From a virus, in the IMG/VR virus record IMGVR_UViG_3300025400_000015, positions 1 to 64,000 of that record: 64,000 bases of DNA, one strand, 5' to 3'. Shown in pieces: positions 32,482-41,258 of the stretch; the stretch's first letter is position 1, and each line of letters begins with the position of its first letter. The position numbers were made by a program, and so were the translations under genes. Below the pieces are notes generated by a model, which was not told the origin of the DNA, did no database searches, and saw nothing but the letters and a program-made list of their open reading frames with translations.

Positions 32482-33116
32482 TCGCCCAGTTCCAACAGGA
32501 CGCCTGCAATTTCAGCGTCGGTCAGTTCGGACAACTTGCCGATGGAGCGGCCGAGGATTTTCTCTACGGCTGCCTTGCCCTTGATGGGCTCACCGAATTT
32601 GACGGCCAAGCGGTCGCGGAGTTGTGCCGTGAGGTCACGAACGCCATCGGCCGGAGTGGCTGCCTTGTACTCGGGGCTGGGCTTCGGGTGCTGCGACTGC
32701 TGTACCTTTGGTCGGCTTGCGGCGTTGCCGTCATCGTCATCGTCAGCCACGAGGCCGAGGATGGCCATGTAGGCGTAGCGTCGAGCGTAGGTGACAGCCG
32801 AGCCCTGACCCTGCGGGTCCTGCTTGGGCAGGTGCAGGAGCATCGAGTTCTGAATGTACTGACCCGACTTGTGCAGCAGGGTCGTGGTCAAGGTGTCAGC
32901 AAGGCTTCCGTCACCGTTCACGTCGAACGAGATGGATTGAGTGACAGCAAGACCGTGCTTCGTCAGGACGGGACTGGCCGAGGCCACCACGTCAGGCAAA
33001 GCGGCGTACTTGCTCTTGAAAAAGGGGTTGGTTGACCCCTTCGGGACCGCCGAAAATTCGGCTTGTGCTGCGACGAGGGCTGATGCCAACTCGTTGATTT
33101 CGGTACTGCGGTTCAT
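32478..33116 (-). CDS. erf: ERF-family single-strand annealing protein
   Basis: A 212-aa recombinase. Family marks are NPFFKSKYAALPDVV near residue 30, QGQGSAVTYARRYAYMAILG near 110, then an acidic turn (DDDDDGN) and a variable C-terminus. ERF proteins form rings that anneal complementary strands and promote recombination between related sequences. The partner nuclease is two genes upstream and SSB lies downstream, a complete annealing module. GGAGGAAC precedes the ATG. Confidence 0.9.
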   Translation of the reverse strand: MNRSTEINELASALVAAQAEFSAVPKGSTNPFFKSKYAALPDVVASASPVLTKHGLAVTQSISFDVNGDGSLADTLTTTLLHKSGQYIQNSMLLHLPKQDPQGQGSAVTYARRYAYMAILGLVADDDDDGNAASRPKVQQSQHPKPSPEYKAATPADGVRDLTAQLRDRLAVKFGEPIKGKAAVEKILGRSIGKLSELTDAEIAGVLLELGE

Positions 33117-33124
33117 GTTCCTCC

Positions 33125-33346
33125 TTAGAAACGGTGCTCAATAACGTACCCTAAGACACCGAAGACGGTGGCAAGGGCATTGATGTCTTCGAACGAATCT
33201 TCAAACGTTCGCTTTGTTGCGATAAGGACGTTGCCCTTCTCGTTTTCAATGAAGATGTCAAACAAACCATCTTCTGCTTGGACTGGGGTGATCTTAAAGA
33301 ACACCTTCCCCTTACGGACCCGAAGCACGGGCCAGTCTGTCTGCAT
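33125..33346 (-). CDS. Small protein between nuclease and ERF
   Basis: 73 aa from the ATG at 33346 (MQTDWPVLRVRKGKVFFKIT), overlapping the nuclease stop. Alternating hydrophobic strands and an acidic segment (TFEDSFEDINAL) suggest a small beta-rich fold. Placed inside the recombination module, it may be an accessory factor. No family recognised. Confidence 0.6.
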   Translation of the reverse strand: MQTDWPVLRVRKGKVFFKITPVQAEDGLFDIFIENEKGNVLIATKRTFEDSFEDINALATVFGVLGYVIEHRF

Positions 33347-34233
33347 CACTGTGCGCTCCCTTCTGCTGCGTTGCTTTGTGTGATGGTGATTGCTGCCCCA
33401 CCATCGGAAATGCACAGGTCCTTAAAGGCGCAGTAGTCACACTGCCACGCACGTCCGCTAATGGGGTCCAACGATATTTGCATGCCGTTGTCGTCCTGCG
33501 CAAATCGAGCAGGCAAATACCCCTGTTCGACTTGGTAGGCGATCTGCTCCATGCGAGCAAGTTCCTCGGACGCAAGGTCGTACCACTCTTCACGAGGCAC
33601 GTAGTATTCGGCAAGGAAACGGTTGGTCCCCTCGACGCCCATGTTCGCTGCCTTGTTCTTTGACAGCGCCTCAAAAGTGATAGAGCCCATGATGAGCCAG
33701 TCGATTTCAATGTCAGGGTTTTCGTTCATGATGCCGATGGCGTTCATGCCAGCCTGAATGATTGCCTTAAGGGCAGGTCCTTCGCCCTCGTTCTGGGTGC
33801 CACCACGCATGCGGTTCCAGCCGACCTGCTTGTCAAATGAGTACGTGCCCATGGTCTTGAGTTCATACAAAGCGTGAGTGCCCGAGAAGAACTCGTCAAG
33901 CCCCTTCGTCTCAAGCAGGGCGTCGCAAGAACCGGACACGTAACTGCCGACCTGCGATGCCACCTCGAACTGTGCGCTGGGGTACTTGCGGCTGATGCAG
34001 TCCTGCAATGCTTCGTGAATGATGGTACCTAGACCTGTCGCCCATGCACCTGCTTCGTCCATCGGGTTCGAGGGCTTTGCGTCAAACGCGGCGTATCCTT
34101 GCTGGCGTCCGCACGAAAACGCTGACGAGTAACGCATGGGCGTTCCTTTCGCCGTGGGCTTTGGTACTGCTGACTTGACGTGCAGCTCTTCAACGAGTGC
34201 ACTTGTAATAATTGGTTTGTCTGCTTTAAACAC
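33346..34233 (-). CDS. Cas4/RecB-like PD-(D/E)XK exonuclease with Fe-S cysteines
   Basis: 295 aa from a GTG start with AAGGAG upstream. GLGTIIHEALQDC supplies the His motif, GSCDALLE the catalytic Asp, and HALYELKTMG the ExK motif. A Cys in the N-terminal part (SCGRQQ) and three in CDYCAFKDLC near the C-terminus match the four-Cys Fe-S cluster of Cas4 and AddB-type nucleases. It would resect DNA ends to give single strands for ERF annealing. Phage Cas4-like genes without CRISPR are common. Confidence 0.85.
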   Translation of the reverse strand: MFKADKPIITSALVEELHVKSAVPKPTAKGTPMRYSSAFSCGRQQGYAAFDAKPSNPMDEAGAWATGLGTIIHEALQDCISRKYPSAQFEVASQVGSYVSGSCDALLETKGLDEFFSGTHALYELKTMGTYSFDKQVGWNRMRGGTQNEGEGPALKAIIQAGMNAIGIMNENPDIEIDWLIMGSITFEALSKNKAANMGVEGTNRFLAEYYVPREEWYDLASEELARMEQIAYQVEQGYLPARFAQDDNGMQISLDPISGRAWQCDYCAFKDLCISDGGAAITITQSNAAEGSAQ

Positions 34234-34252
34234 ACTAACTCCTTTTTGTAGG

Positions 34253-34426
34253 TTATTGATTGTACTGCTTGGACACGGTGCCTGTCAAACCGGCTTGGCG
34301 CTCAATTTCTTCGAGCAGGGCGCCGCATTCTTTGCCGAGTTGCCAGTCTTCGTGCTTTACTTCGATAAATGCCAGCGCAACAACCATCGTCACGTACTGG
34401 TCTGCGGTCAGTTCAAGACTAAACAT
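34253..34426 (-). CDS. 57-aa helical protein
   Basis: A frame from ATG 34426 (MFSLELTADQYVTMVVALAF) to the stop at 34253, overlapping the end of the second whiB gene by eight bases. Helical with an acidic patch (EECGALLEEIE-like). Translationally linked to whiB. Function unknown. Confidence 0.55.
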   Translation of the reverse strand: MFSLELTADQYVTMVVALAFIEVKHEDWQLGKECGALLEEIERQAGLTGTVSKQYNQ

Positions 34427-34685
34427 TTTCAGCCTGTCCGCCGCTGTTCTTCATGCGCTTCTTGTAGCGACGGCGATCAAGATTGGTCGTCCCTCCATAG
34501 ATGCCAACCGTGATGTTGTTTTCAATGGCGTAATCAAGGCATTCCTGTCGAACAGGGCATGCGTTGCAATACGTTAGGGCTAACCGCTTGCGGCTACCAG
34601 CCAAAGTGTCGGTGTCGTCCGGCATAAAAATGGCGGTGTCGACCCCACGGCACTGGGCTTTCTTCTTCCAGTTTGTGTATGTCAT
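34419..34685 (-). CDS. whiB: WhiB-family Fe-S regulator 2
   Basis: 88 aa from the ATG at 34685 (MTYTNWKKKAQCRG). Cluster ligands are C12, C40-x2-C43 and C49; GIYGG follows, then a basic tail (DRRRYKKRMKN) for DNA contact. The start is chosen because a near-consensus promoter ends seven bases upstream, leaving no leader. Being first in the minus-strand replication operon, it probably regulates that operon or the late genes. It is only distantly similar to the first WhiB. Confidence 0.92.
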   Translation of the reverse strand: MTYTNWKKKAQCRGVDTAIFMPDDTDTLAGSRKRLALTYCNACPVRQECLDYAIENNITVGIYGGTTNLDRRRYKKRMKNSGGQAENV

Positions 34686-34692
34686 GACGGCC

Positions 34693-34721
34693 ACAATACA
34701 GGTGGCCTGTGACATTGTCAA
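34693..34721 (-). promoter_or_regulatory. Near-consensus leaderless promoter for whiB and replication operon
   Basis: On the minus strand TTGACA (34716-34721), a 17-base spacer and TATTGT (34693-34698) lie seven bases before the ATG at 34685, so transcription should start at the start codon. The -35 box overlaps the last codons of the metallophosphoesterase gene. Confidence 0.75.
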
Positions 34722-35551
34722 ATCGAGACGTTGTATTTTTTTTTCATGAAGGTTTCTAAGCGCATTCCTTCATAACGGCGACACAAATAATCAAGAGAGA
34801 TAAACATTGGACAGTACGCGCCACCTTCGACTTCGTGCTTAACGACGATGCCTCGGAAGTGGGCGTTTCCCTGCGGCCCCTTGTAATCCTCATCGTGTAG
34901 ATAGCACGCTCCCGCAACCAATCCGTGTTGCGACTTGCCTGCGACAAAGCGTAAAGAGTACCCGAGCGTCTGCTGGTGGCCCATCGAGAACGAGTGCCCA
35001 ATGGTCTTGAGTCGCGAGTCAATGGTTCCTCCAAGGGGCTTGCCCGTCATGGGGTTATAAAAGTAGTGCGAATAGGCCACGCCGTCGAGCCAAAGAATGT
35101 CGAGGAAGGGTACAGGGCGCCAGCCCAACTCCACGTCATTGAACTGGAAATCGCCCACCACGCCTTCCAACTGGGCGTCGGCAGACACGGCACGGTTGAT
35201 GCGGTCCTCGTGGTTGCCTCGCAAGATGTAGCGTTCGGGGTGCCAGCCTGCGTGCTTGGTTTGCTTGCGTACTTTGTTGAGGTCGATCAAAGGTTGGTTC
35301 AACACAACAAATGCGTCGTTGCCTGCCTTGATGTCCTCAAGAAAGCGTCGGCCCTCCATGGCCTTCTTTCCCTTGTCGTAAAGCGAAAGCGAAGGCATGT
35401 CCCAATGGTCACCAAGGTGGATAATCTTGATGGGTTGGTCGCGGAAATGGTCGACAATGTACTGACCGATCCAGAGAAGATGGTCGGTCGGCGCACCAGG
35501 CTTGGCCTGCGTGTCGGGGATTACGACATGAACGGTTGGCTTAGGAAGCAA
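34718..35551 (-). CDS. Calcineurin-like metallophosphoesterase
   Basis: 277 aa with a TTG start supported by AAGGAGG seven bases upstream. Metal-binding motifs in order: VIPDTQ, IHLGDHWD, LRGNHEDR, HSFSMGHQQ and VVKHEVEGG. These make a two-metal phosphoesterase site. Phage members may act on nucleotides, polynucleotide ends or modified nucleotides; the substrate cannot be told from sequence. It sits between the lysis and replication genes. Confidence 0.85.
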   Translation of the reverse strand: MLPKPTVHVVIPDTQAKPGAPTDHLLWIGQYIVDHFRDQPIKIIHLGDHWDMPSLSLYDKGKKAMEGRRFLEDIKAGNDAFVVLNQPLIDLNKVRKQTKHAGWHPERYILRGNHEDRINRAVSADAQLEGVVGDFQFNDVELGWRPVPFLDILWLDGVAYSHYFYNPMTGKPLGGTIDSRLKTIGHSFSMGHQQTLGYSLRFVAGKSQHGLVAGACYLHDEDYKGPQGNAHFRGIVVKHEVEGGAYCPMFISLDYLCRRYEGMRLETFMKKKYNVSI

Positions 35552-35578
35552 GGCAAGACCTCCTTGGTCCCCTTGAGC

Positions 35579-36076
35579 CTAGCACACGTTAGTGCAAAAT
35601 TGGGCAATTTCCGCAGGTGTGCAGGTATAAACGTCGTTCAATCGCATGAGCGGCTCAAACCCTGCGAACCACAAAGCAGCGGCTGCGAGCCCCGAGCAAA
35701 TCCATGTGTTACCATGCCGAAGGCAGATAGCATCTGGCAACCACATGTCAAATGCGCATGAAAAGATAGACAGCCACGAGTACTTGTCACCTACTTGGGC
35801 GCGGGCGAACTTGAGCAACTTCTGTCGGTCGGCCTGAATGGGAAGCGGAATGACCTCGTATCGGCCACCTGGGGCCACCGAGGACAATGTCTTGTCGTTC
35901 GTTACGCCTTTGGCTTCGGCTTGAATGACATACCATTGGCCATCCACTTGTCGGTCAAGAATCGCAATGTGGTTCCATTCTGAGAACCGACTGTTTTGGA
36001 GGCGACGTTCAGCGACCCGAATGGCACGTCCGAGTATTCCTGTCGAGTGACAAAGTACCAAATCACCGGGCTTCAT
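35579..36076 (-). CDS. NlpC/P60-like (YiiX-type) cysteine hydrolase
   Basis: About 165 aa; the ATG at 36076 is favoured because AAGGAG is six bases upstream (an ATG at 36082 overlaps it). MKPGDLVLCHSTG, SEWNHIAILDRQ (His) and NTWICSGLAAAAL (Cys) match the circularly permuted NlpC/P60 fold of YiiX-like enzymes, which cleave amide or ester bonds in cell-wall peptides or lipids. Near the endolysin and holin-like genes it may assist lysis, but other uses are possible. Confidence 0.7.
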   Translation of the reverse strand: MKPGDLVLCHSTGILGRAIRVAERRLQNSRFSEWNHIAILDRQVDGQWYVIQAEAKGVTNDKTLSSVAPGGRYEVIPLPIQADRQKLLKFARAQVGDKYSWLSIFSCAFDMWLPDAICLRHGNTWICSGLAAAALWFAGFEPLMRLNDVYTCTPAEIAQFCTNVC

Positions 36077-36431
36077 CTCCATCTCCTTCGTGGTAGGCCT
36101 CTAGGTCTTCTTCCACTTTAGCAATCAAATCCTTGAGTTCGGCAAACTGGTGAGTCTCCATTGCCAGAATCTTACGGATTACTTTAGCGTCGGCCTTGGT
36201 CTGCTGGTACATGGCAATGCCCACGACCAGTTCAATCAGAACCGCCATGTACGAAGCCGTGTAGTTCCACCACTCCAGTACACCCGCCGTGTTGATGCCC
36301 CAGCAAACCACCGTAGCAAGCGTCACGGCGCCCACAAACTCCCAGCGACGAATCGCGTTCTGTGCTGTCCAAGAGAGGTGTTCTCCTAACGTGATGTTCT
36401 CACCCGTAATAGGGTGCTTCCAACGCTTCAT
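36063..36431 (-). CDS. Membrane protein with coiled-coil tail, holin-like candidate
   Basis: A 122-aa protein with two hydrophobic segments (~33-50, FVGAVTLATVVCWGINTAGV; ~58-75, SYMAVLIELVVGIAMY) and a charged helical C-terminus. Position between the endolysin and another small membrane protein is typical of actinophage holin pairs. Confidence 0.65.
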   Translation of the reverse strand: MKRWKHPITGENITLGEHLSWTAQNAIRRWEFVGAVTLATVVCWGINTAGVLEWWNYTASYMAVLIELVVGIAMYQQTKADAKVIRKILAMETHQFAELKDLIAKVEEDLEAYHEGDGDEAR

Positions 36432-36694
36432 TACAATCCTTCGTGTGCGCCTAGGTGCCGGGCAAGTTCCAGTTTTACTTCGTCAAGGTTGCGCTCAATG
36501 CGGTCAATGGCATCACGCATAGATGAGCCGTGATTGGGTCGCAGCTCTGCCTGTAGTTCGTGCAGGCGTTCTGTGACCGAGCGGGCAAGAGCGTTGTGGA
36601 CTACACGCCATACACCGACGACTGAGCCTGCCACCACAACAACTGCTTCGGTGATGTACCAAAAGTTTGCCGAGGTGAACAACGACGCCATCAT
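36431..36694 (-). CDS. Small one-span membrane protein, holin-like candidate
   Basis: An 87-aa protein with one N-terminal membrane segment (ITEAVVVVAGSVVGVWRVV) and a long amphipathic helix (RDAIDRIERNLDEVKLELAR). The start overlaps the endolysin stop. The layout resembles actinophage holin-type proteins encoded next to endolysins. Confidence 0.65.
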   Translation of the reverse strand: MMASLFTSANFWYITEAVVVVAGSVVGVWRVVHNALARSVTERLHELQAELRPNHGSSMRDAIDRIERNLDEVKLELARHLGAHEGL

Positions 36695-37167
36695 GACTGC
36701 GGAAGGCGTGGCGTGCCTTGGGTGTTGAAGCGAAGGTAACGCTGGGGCTGGCGTCCGTCCTGCGAGACACGAACGAACGAGGGGTCGCCCTGCTGTCCCA
36801 TGCTGACGGTCAGTGGGTCTGGGCCTGCCTCCACGACAAGGGCCGTGTGCCAGCCCACGCCGGGGCCGTAGACGATGGCGTCGCCAGGCTGAACCTGAGC
36901 GAGCGAAATCTCGGTGCCGGTCGACAACTCGGTGCCGGTGTAGCCTTCGTGCGTAGCAAAGCCTGCCTTGTTGGTGGGGTCAGTGGCGCAACCAGCGACC
37001 CAGTAGCACCACGTCACGAACATGGAGCAGTCCATGAACATAGGGAACTTCGGCGGGAATACGCCAATGGCTTCGGCGCGGTTGCCTGCTTCTGAATAGT
37101 TGAAGTGCTGCTTATTTGCCACGGCCCACTTAGCCCAGGCAACGATTGCATTACGGGTATCTGTCAT
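36691..37167 (-). CDS. Endolysin, CHAP/NlpC-type cysteine peptidase
   Basis: A 158-aa enzyme with catalytic C47 in FMDCSMFVTWCYW and H107 in GVGWHTALVVE, preceded by VQPGDAIVYG. This order is typical of CHAP and NlpC/P60 peptidoglycan hydrolases that cut peptide bridges. There is no signal peptide, so export through a holin is expected, and two small membrane proteins follow. No separate cell-wall-binding domain is present. It is short for an endolysin. Confidence 0.82.
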   Translation of the reverse strand: MTDTRNAIVAWAKWAVANKQHFNYSEAGNRAEAIGVFPPKFPMFMDCSMFVTWCYWVAGCATDPTNKAGFATHEGYTGTELSTGTEISLAQVQPGDAIVYGPGVGWHTALVVEAGPDPLTVSMGQQGDPSFVRVSQDGRQPQRYLRFNTQGTPRLPQS

Positions 37168-37175
37168 GTTTTTCC

Positions 37176-39986
37176 TTAGGTTGATGGTTTGGTGTATGAG
37201 TAAGGTCCAAGGGTTTTGAGGGTGACCACGCAGTCGCCTTCGTACCCGTTTTCGTAGTTGTCTCGACGCTTGTGGGGAATCCAGTCAAGGGATTCAATGA
37301 TTGCAACACTCGTGCTAAGAGGACCTTCTGTATACGTCACAAGGTTCTGGGCCTGTCGCAAGGATTCGAGCCAATAGAAATTATCGTACGGATCAATGTA
37401 TACCTCCACGCCGTCGACAACGTCGACCGAGAAGAGCTGTAATACGACGCTAATGTTTGTACCCGAAACCACGTTTGGAAAAGACTTTAGGGTCCACCGG
37501 TAGAGTATTGGAGTACTGTCGTTCGAACTGGTTTTTTGTCCAGAGCTTAGTACAACTACTACCTGGAATTGTGACGATTTTGGATTTGAAGGCAAAGCAT
37601 ATTCTTTTGCCGCCTGACCAAGAGACGTGGGGGAGTAAAAAATCGGAACCGTAAGTTCCTGGCCCGACAGCGTTTCGAGCGGCTCGCAAATAACTGTTGC
37701 TGAAATTGCAGAGTTGTTCTGCGCCTGGCCACCGTACTCAAAGTACACGGGAGCTTTTTGGTCGGGAATGCCGTAATCAAAAACCGACGTTGTAAGGGTG
37801 CCGCTCACAACGTACTTTGTGGCAACAATACGACCGCTTGTGTTGGTTGCGTATGGTTGGTACATACCCAAGCCGCCAACTGTAATTACGGGCAGATTGG
37901 TTACAGGGTTCCACGTCAATGCATTTACCAAGCCCTTGCCGGTGTTGCTGGAAGGGTCGTACGTGTATCCGCTGCTCGCGTTGTACCCAACCATAAGGTC
38001 GGAGGCATACACCGGGGCCAGTGGATCACCATTGATAAACGTTGTCAAGTCCAGTTTGCCAAGCCCGGTGCTGAAAAGGTTGGTCGTGCCAACGGACGCG
38101 TCGTAGTTGTTCCACGCAAACCAGACAAAACGACCGTCTCCAAGAATGGCCGTGACCGGATACGTCAACGGCGTCAAGATGTTGGGGATAAGCGGTCCTG
38201 ACTTAAGGTCACCTGTGGCCGTAGCGGTAGGGTCGTACACGCTTAACGTCTGGGCCATGCGGATGCCTCGGTTGGTGCCGACAAAGATGTAGTTAAGGTA
38301 CGAGGCAACGCAAGTCGGGTATTCGTCTGGCGACATCGGCAAGGCCTGAATCGGTGGGTTCAGCTGCCAGGGCTGGGCCACCGTAGACGTTGATACCGTG
38401 GCAGTGTTTGTTGCCGACGTTGTGCTAGATCCCAAAAGGTCGGAGCGGTACACGCACCCTCGGCCCGGGTAGCCATTTTGGTTGCTGTACCCACCGATGT
38501 ATACCTGCGTTTCTCCACCCGTGGCGCTTGACCAAACCCATGACGGATCTTCGTGGGTGAAGAGAAGGTCGGACGTAACATTGGTAAAGGCCGTGCCACC
38601 AATCGCGTAAGCAGATGCGGAGACACTGCTGATGCCTATGACAAAATTGTATGCGTCTATTACTGAAAGGACTGCGTACGTACCATCAAGGCTGTTGCCT
38701 GCTGTCGACGAAACAACTGCCCCGGTAATGGTGCCTGCAACAAATTCAGAAATAACGTTTGCGTTTGTTGTGTAGTACGTAAAAGACGTGCTGCTGTTAA
38801 TTCCGGATACGGCGCCATTGTCAACAATGCGAGCGCTGCCGCGGGACCCGTTGTATTGAATTTGAATTTTGGCACCAACCGCCAAACCATTTGGCACCCC
38901 AGTTGTTGTAACCGTAATGGTTGCGCCTGCGGCGGTTGAACTGGGTCCGCTTACAGATGAACCCCATTGCGTTGTGGTTCCGGAGATAGAAACACTTTGG
39001 CCATACAGAAATTTGTGTGGGATTCGAGTTTGAACTTGCAAACCTGTTAGCCCGCTAATTGATCCGTACCCAAAAATTGATGCAATCTGGGACGAAGCAA
39101 TTGAATCACTTGGAGCGGCGCCATAAATAGGCCCTGCGTTTGGTTGACCCGATACAAAAAACGATCGAGGCTGGAACGCATAAAGGCGCGGGCCAGCACC
39201 AGCAATAAGCTGGTCGTTTGCCCATGACAACATGTTGTATGGCGTCGTCGAGTAATTCGAGTCGTTGCCTGCAAAGAAGTGGAACTTGCCATCGTTGAGG
39301 GTGCCAGCGGTGCCGGTCGAGCCAGGGGAGGCCACCCAAATGCCGTTGTCGGTAGAGATGTAAACGTATCCACCGCCACTGGTCATGTCGTAAAAACGAG
39401 TTGGTGCGGAGTAGCCAGCGCCGCTGGGAACGTAATACGTCATCGTGTTAGAGGTCCAGGTCGACCCCGAAAGGCCTGAGTAATAAACCACCGAAATGGA
39501 AGAGGTGCCACTGCCCATGACGATGTACCCGTTGCAAGCAACAGACACGGTATTGGTATTAGTGTTCGCCACCATTTGCTGAACGTCTGGCAGCAGCGTG
39601 GCCTGGTATGGATAGTTAAATACGTCGATGCCCTTGCTGGCGTAAAAGCGCGACGAGCTGTCTTCTTGGCGGTGGTCGAGGTACATCTGTCCCGCGCCTT
39701 CGTTCCACTCACGCTGCTCTCGACGCCACAAGCCTTCGGTGTTGACCGTGCCTTCACCCATAATGTTGGTCATCTGGATTGCTTCACGCTGCCCAGGGAT
39801 TGAGCGGTGACGGAAAGCTTCGCGACGGTACGGCTCAAACGAGGTGTCTACTGGAAACGTGCGTGTCTGCGGTGCATACGTTCCGGTGCTGTCTGGGTAC
39901 GGCACACCTTGATTGTCCGTGATGGACACCGAGAAGCCGCCAAGTGGAGCAGGCAAACCGTTTTGGCTGATGTAGTCGATTGTCAT
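37176..39986 (-). CDS. Large tail protein
   Basis: A 936-aa protein with a conserved-looking N-terminus (RHRSIPGQREAIQMTN) and many short beta repeats with aromatic residues, suggesting a beta-propeller or tail-hub body. Residues ~320-470 carry inserted beta domains with LDGTYAVLSVIDAYNFVIG, similar to the capsid extension in copy A. Only one copy is in this window, next to cassette B. Likely a tail hub or nozzle protein; no firm family. Confidence 0.75.
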   Translation of the reverse strand: MTIDYISQNGLPAPLGGFSVSITDNQGVPYPDSTGTYAPQTRTFPVDTSFEPYRREAFRHRSIPGQREAIQMTNIMGEGTVNTEGLWRREQREWNEGAGQMYLDHRQEDSSSRFYASKGIDVFNYPYQATLLPDVQQMVANTNTNTVSVACNGYIVMGSGTSSISVVYYSGLSGSTWTSNTMTYYVPSGAGYSAPTRFYDMTSGGGYVYISTDNGIWVASPGSTGTAGTLNDGKFHFFAGNDSNYSTTPYNMLSWANDQLIAGAGPRLYAFQPRSFFVSGQPNAGPIYGAAPSDSIASSQIASIFGYGSISGLTGLQVQTRIPHKFLYGQSVSISGTTTQWGSSVSGPSSTAAGATITVTTTGVPNGLAVGAKIQIQYNGSRGSARIVDNGAVSGINSSTSFTYYTTNANVISEFVAGTITGAVVSSTAGNSLDGTYAVLSVIDAYNFVIGISSVSASAYAIGGTAFTNVTSDLLFTHEDPSWVWSSATGGETQVYIGGYSNQNGYPGRGCVYRSDLLGSSTTSATNTATVSTSTVAQPWQLNPPIQALPMSPDEYPTCVASYLNYIFVGTNRGIRMAQTLSVYDPTATATGDLKSGPLIPNILTPLTYPVTAILGDGRFVWFAWNNYDASVGTTNLFSTGLGKLDLTTFINGDPLAPVYASDLMVGYNASSGYTYDPSSNTGKGLVNALTWNPVTNLPVITVGGLGMYQPYATNTSGRIVATKYVVSGTLTTSVFDYGIPDQKAPVYFEYGGQAQNNSAISATVICEPLETLSGQELTVPIFYSPTSLGQAAKEYALPSNPKSSQFQVVVVLSSGQKTSSNDSTPILYRWTLKSFPNVVSGTNISVVLQLFSVDVVDGVEVYIDPYDNFYWLESLRQAQNLVTYTEGPLSTSVAIIESLDWIPHKRRDNYENGYEGDCVVTLKTLGPYSYTKPST

Positions 39987-41242
39987 TAGAGTGGGCTGAC
40001 CCTCGTGTACTGACGCTGAAGACGGTCGGCTTCTTCGCTAATGCGCTGAGCGCGGCGCATGATGAGCGCATTAACGGAACCAGCAACCGCACCGGGCGCA
40101 ACCTCTTGGGCCTTGCGTGGATCGGACTGCGACTCCATAAAGTTACGACTGATTTCACGCGGAATCGTCAAGTCGATCTCGGCGCCAAGAGCAGGCAAGT
40201 CAAGCATTGTTGCGGTCATGTTAGGCACGGTTGTTGGAATGGCCGCCTGGATGGATACAGCGGTACCGGTGTGCGTAGCCTGGTTGCTCATGGTAAACGA
40301 AGTGCTGGACGTAATCGCCGTGATCGTGGTGTTCTGGGGAACGTACGTAAAATTGCCGCTGGTGTCCTGGATGGGCATGCCCGGGTACAGCGAAGCAAGC
40401 GTGGTCGACGACACGTTGGTGACTGACGTGCTGCCGCTGGTGAGGTTTCCCGTAAACGAATACTGCACCTGGCTGCTGTAGCCGTTGTAAGGTGGTGCCT
40501 CGTCGTTGGTGCCATTGGTGTTGATAAGGGAGTCGGTAGGCGAAACCAGCTTGATGAACGGGGCCGAGTAGGTCACGTAGATAGGCAGTCCCGGCCAAGC
40601 CGCTTCGTAAATTACAAGGCCGTTGCCTGAAGGGAATACTGGGTCGGTCGAGCCCGGGTTCCAACGAATGACCTTCCATCGACGGATTGGTGGGAACGTG
40701 CGGTAGGGCGGCGCAATGCGGTAGCGAATCTCAAGAATGTCGATAAAGTTGGCGGGCAGGGCGCCAAGGTCGTAGCCCTGGAAGACAGGGTTGTATGTAA
40801 GTTCGGCCACGCCCACGCGGAACAAACCATTACTGGGGCTGGAGAGGGAGCGAAGGTCATCGTTGATGGCCACGCCAATGTCAAAGCGCGAATAGCGAGG
40901 GTTAATGTAGGCCAAGGTGTTGGCGGAGTGGTTGGCGGCCAGCGATCCGTTGTACCCGCGTGACACCGTAGCCGTTCCGGTTGTTGACGTAGAAGAAGTC
41001 CAGCTCAAAACATACATGAGCTCAAGGTCAACAGAAAGCAATACGCCCGCCATAATGCTAGCGACTTGTGCGCCAGAAACATTTACGGTTGTGTCGGTTG
41101 AGCCAACCGCACTGGACAAGGACACGGCGCGCTCGCGAATGCCGCCCATCGTGCGGCGGTATACCTTTTCGATAACGTCACCAAACGTTGAACCCGATGT
41201 CGTCGTACTGGCGGAACCGCCTACTGTAATGATGGATGGCAT
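39986..41242 (-). CDS. Head-tail adaptor / tail protein
   Basis: A 418-aa protein with RRTMGGIRERAVSLSSAVG at the N-terminus, a middle region (FIDILEIRYRIAPPYRTFPP) and the helical end RRAQRISEEADRLQRQYTR. Residues ~265-340 form a Ser/Thr-rich inserted beta domain. The overall pattern is reminiscent of podoviral adaptor proteins that join portal to tail. AAAGGAAACTC precedes the start. Function inferred from position and style. Confidence 0.65.
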   Translation of the reverse strand: MPSIITVGGSASTTTSGSTFGDVIEKVYRRTMGGIRERAVSLSSAVGSTDTTVNVSGAQVASIMAGVLLSVDLELMYVLSWTSSTSTTGTATVSRGYNGSLAANHSANTLAYINPRYSRFDIGVAINDDLRSLSSPSNGLFRVGVAELTYNPVFQGYDLGALPANFIDILEIRYRIAPPYRTFPPIRRWKVIRWNPGSTDPVFPSGNGLVIYEAAWPGLPIYVTYSAPFIKLVSPTDSLINTNGTNDEAPPYNGYSSQVQYSFTGNLTSGSTSVTNVSSTTLASLYPGMPIQDTSGNFTYVPQNTTITAITSSTSFTMSNQATHTGTAVSIQAAIPTTVPNMTATMLDLPALGAEIDLTIPREISRNFMESQSDPRKAQEVAPGAVAGSVNALIMRRAQRISEEADRLQRQYTRVSPL

Positions 41243-41258
41243 GAGTTTCCTTTACCTG

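Noticed and set aside
34976-35761. 261-aa plus-strand frame
   Set aside because: Antisense to the metallophosphoesterase, whose catalytic motifs are clear.
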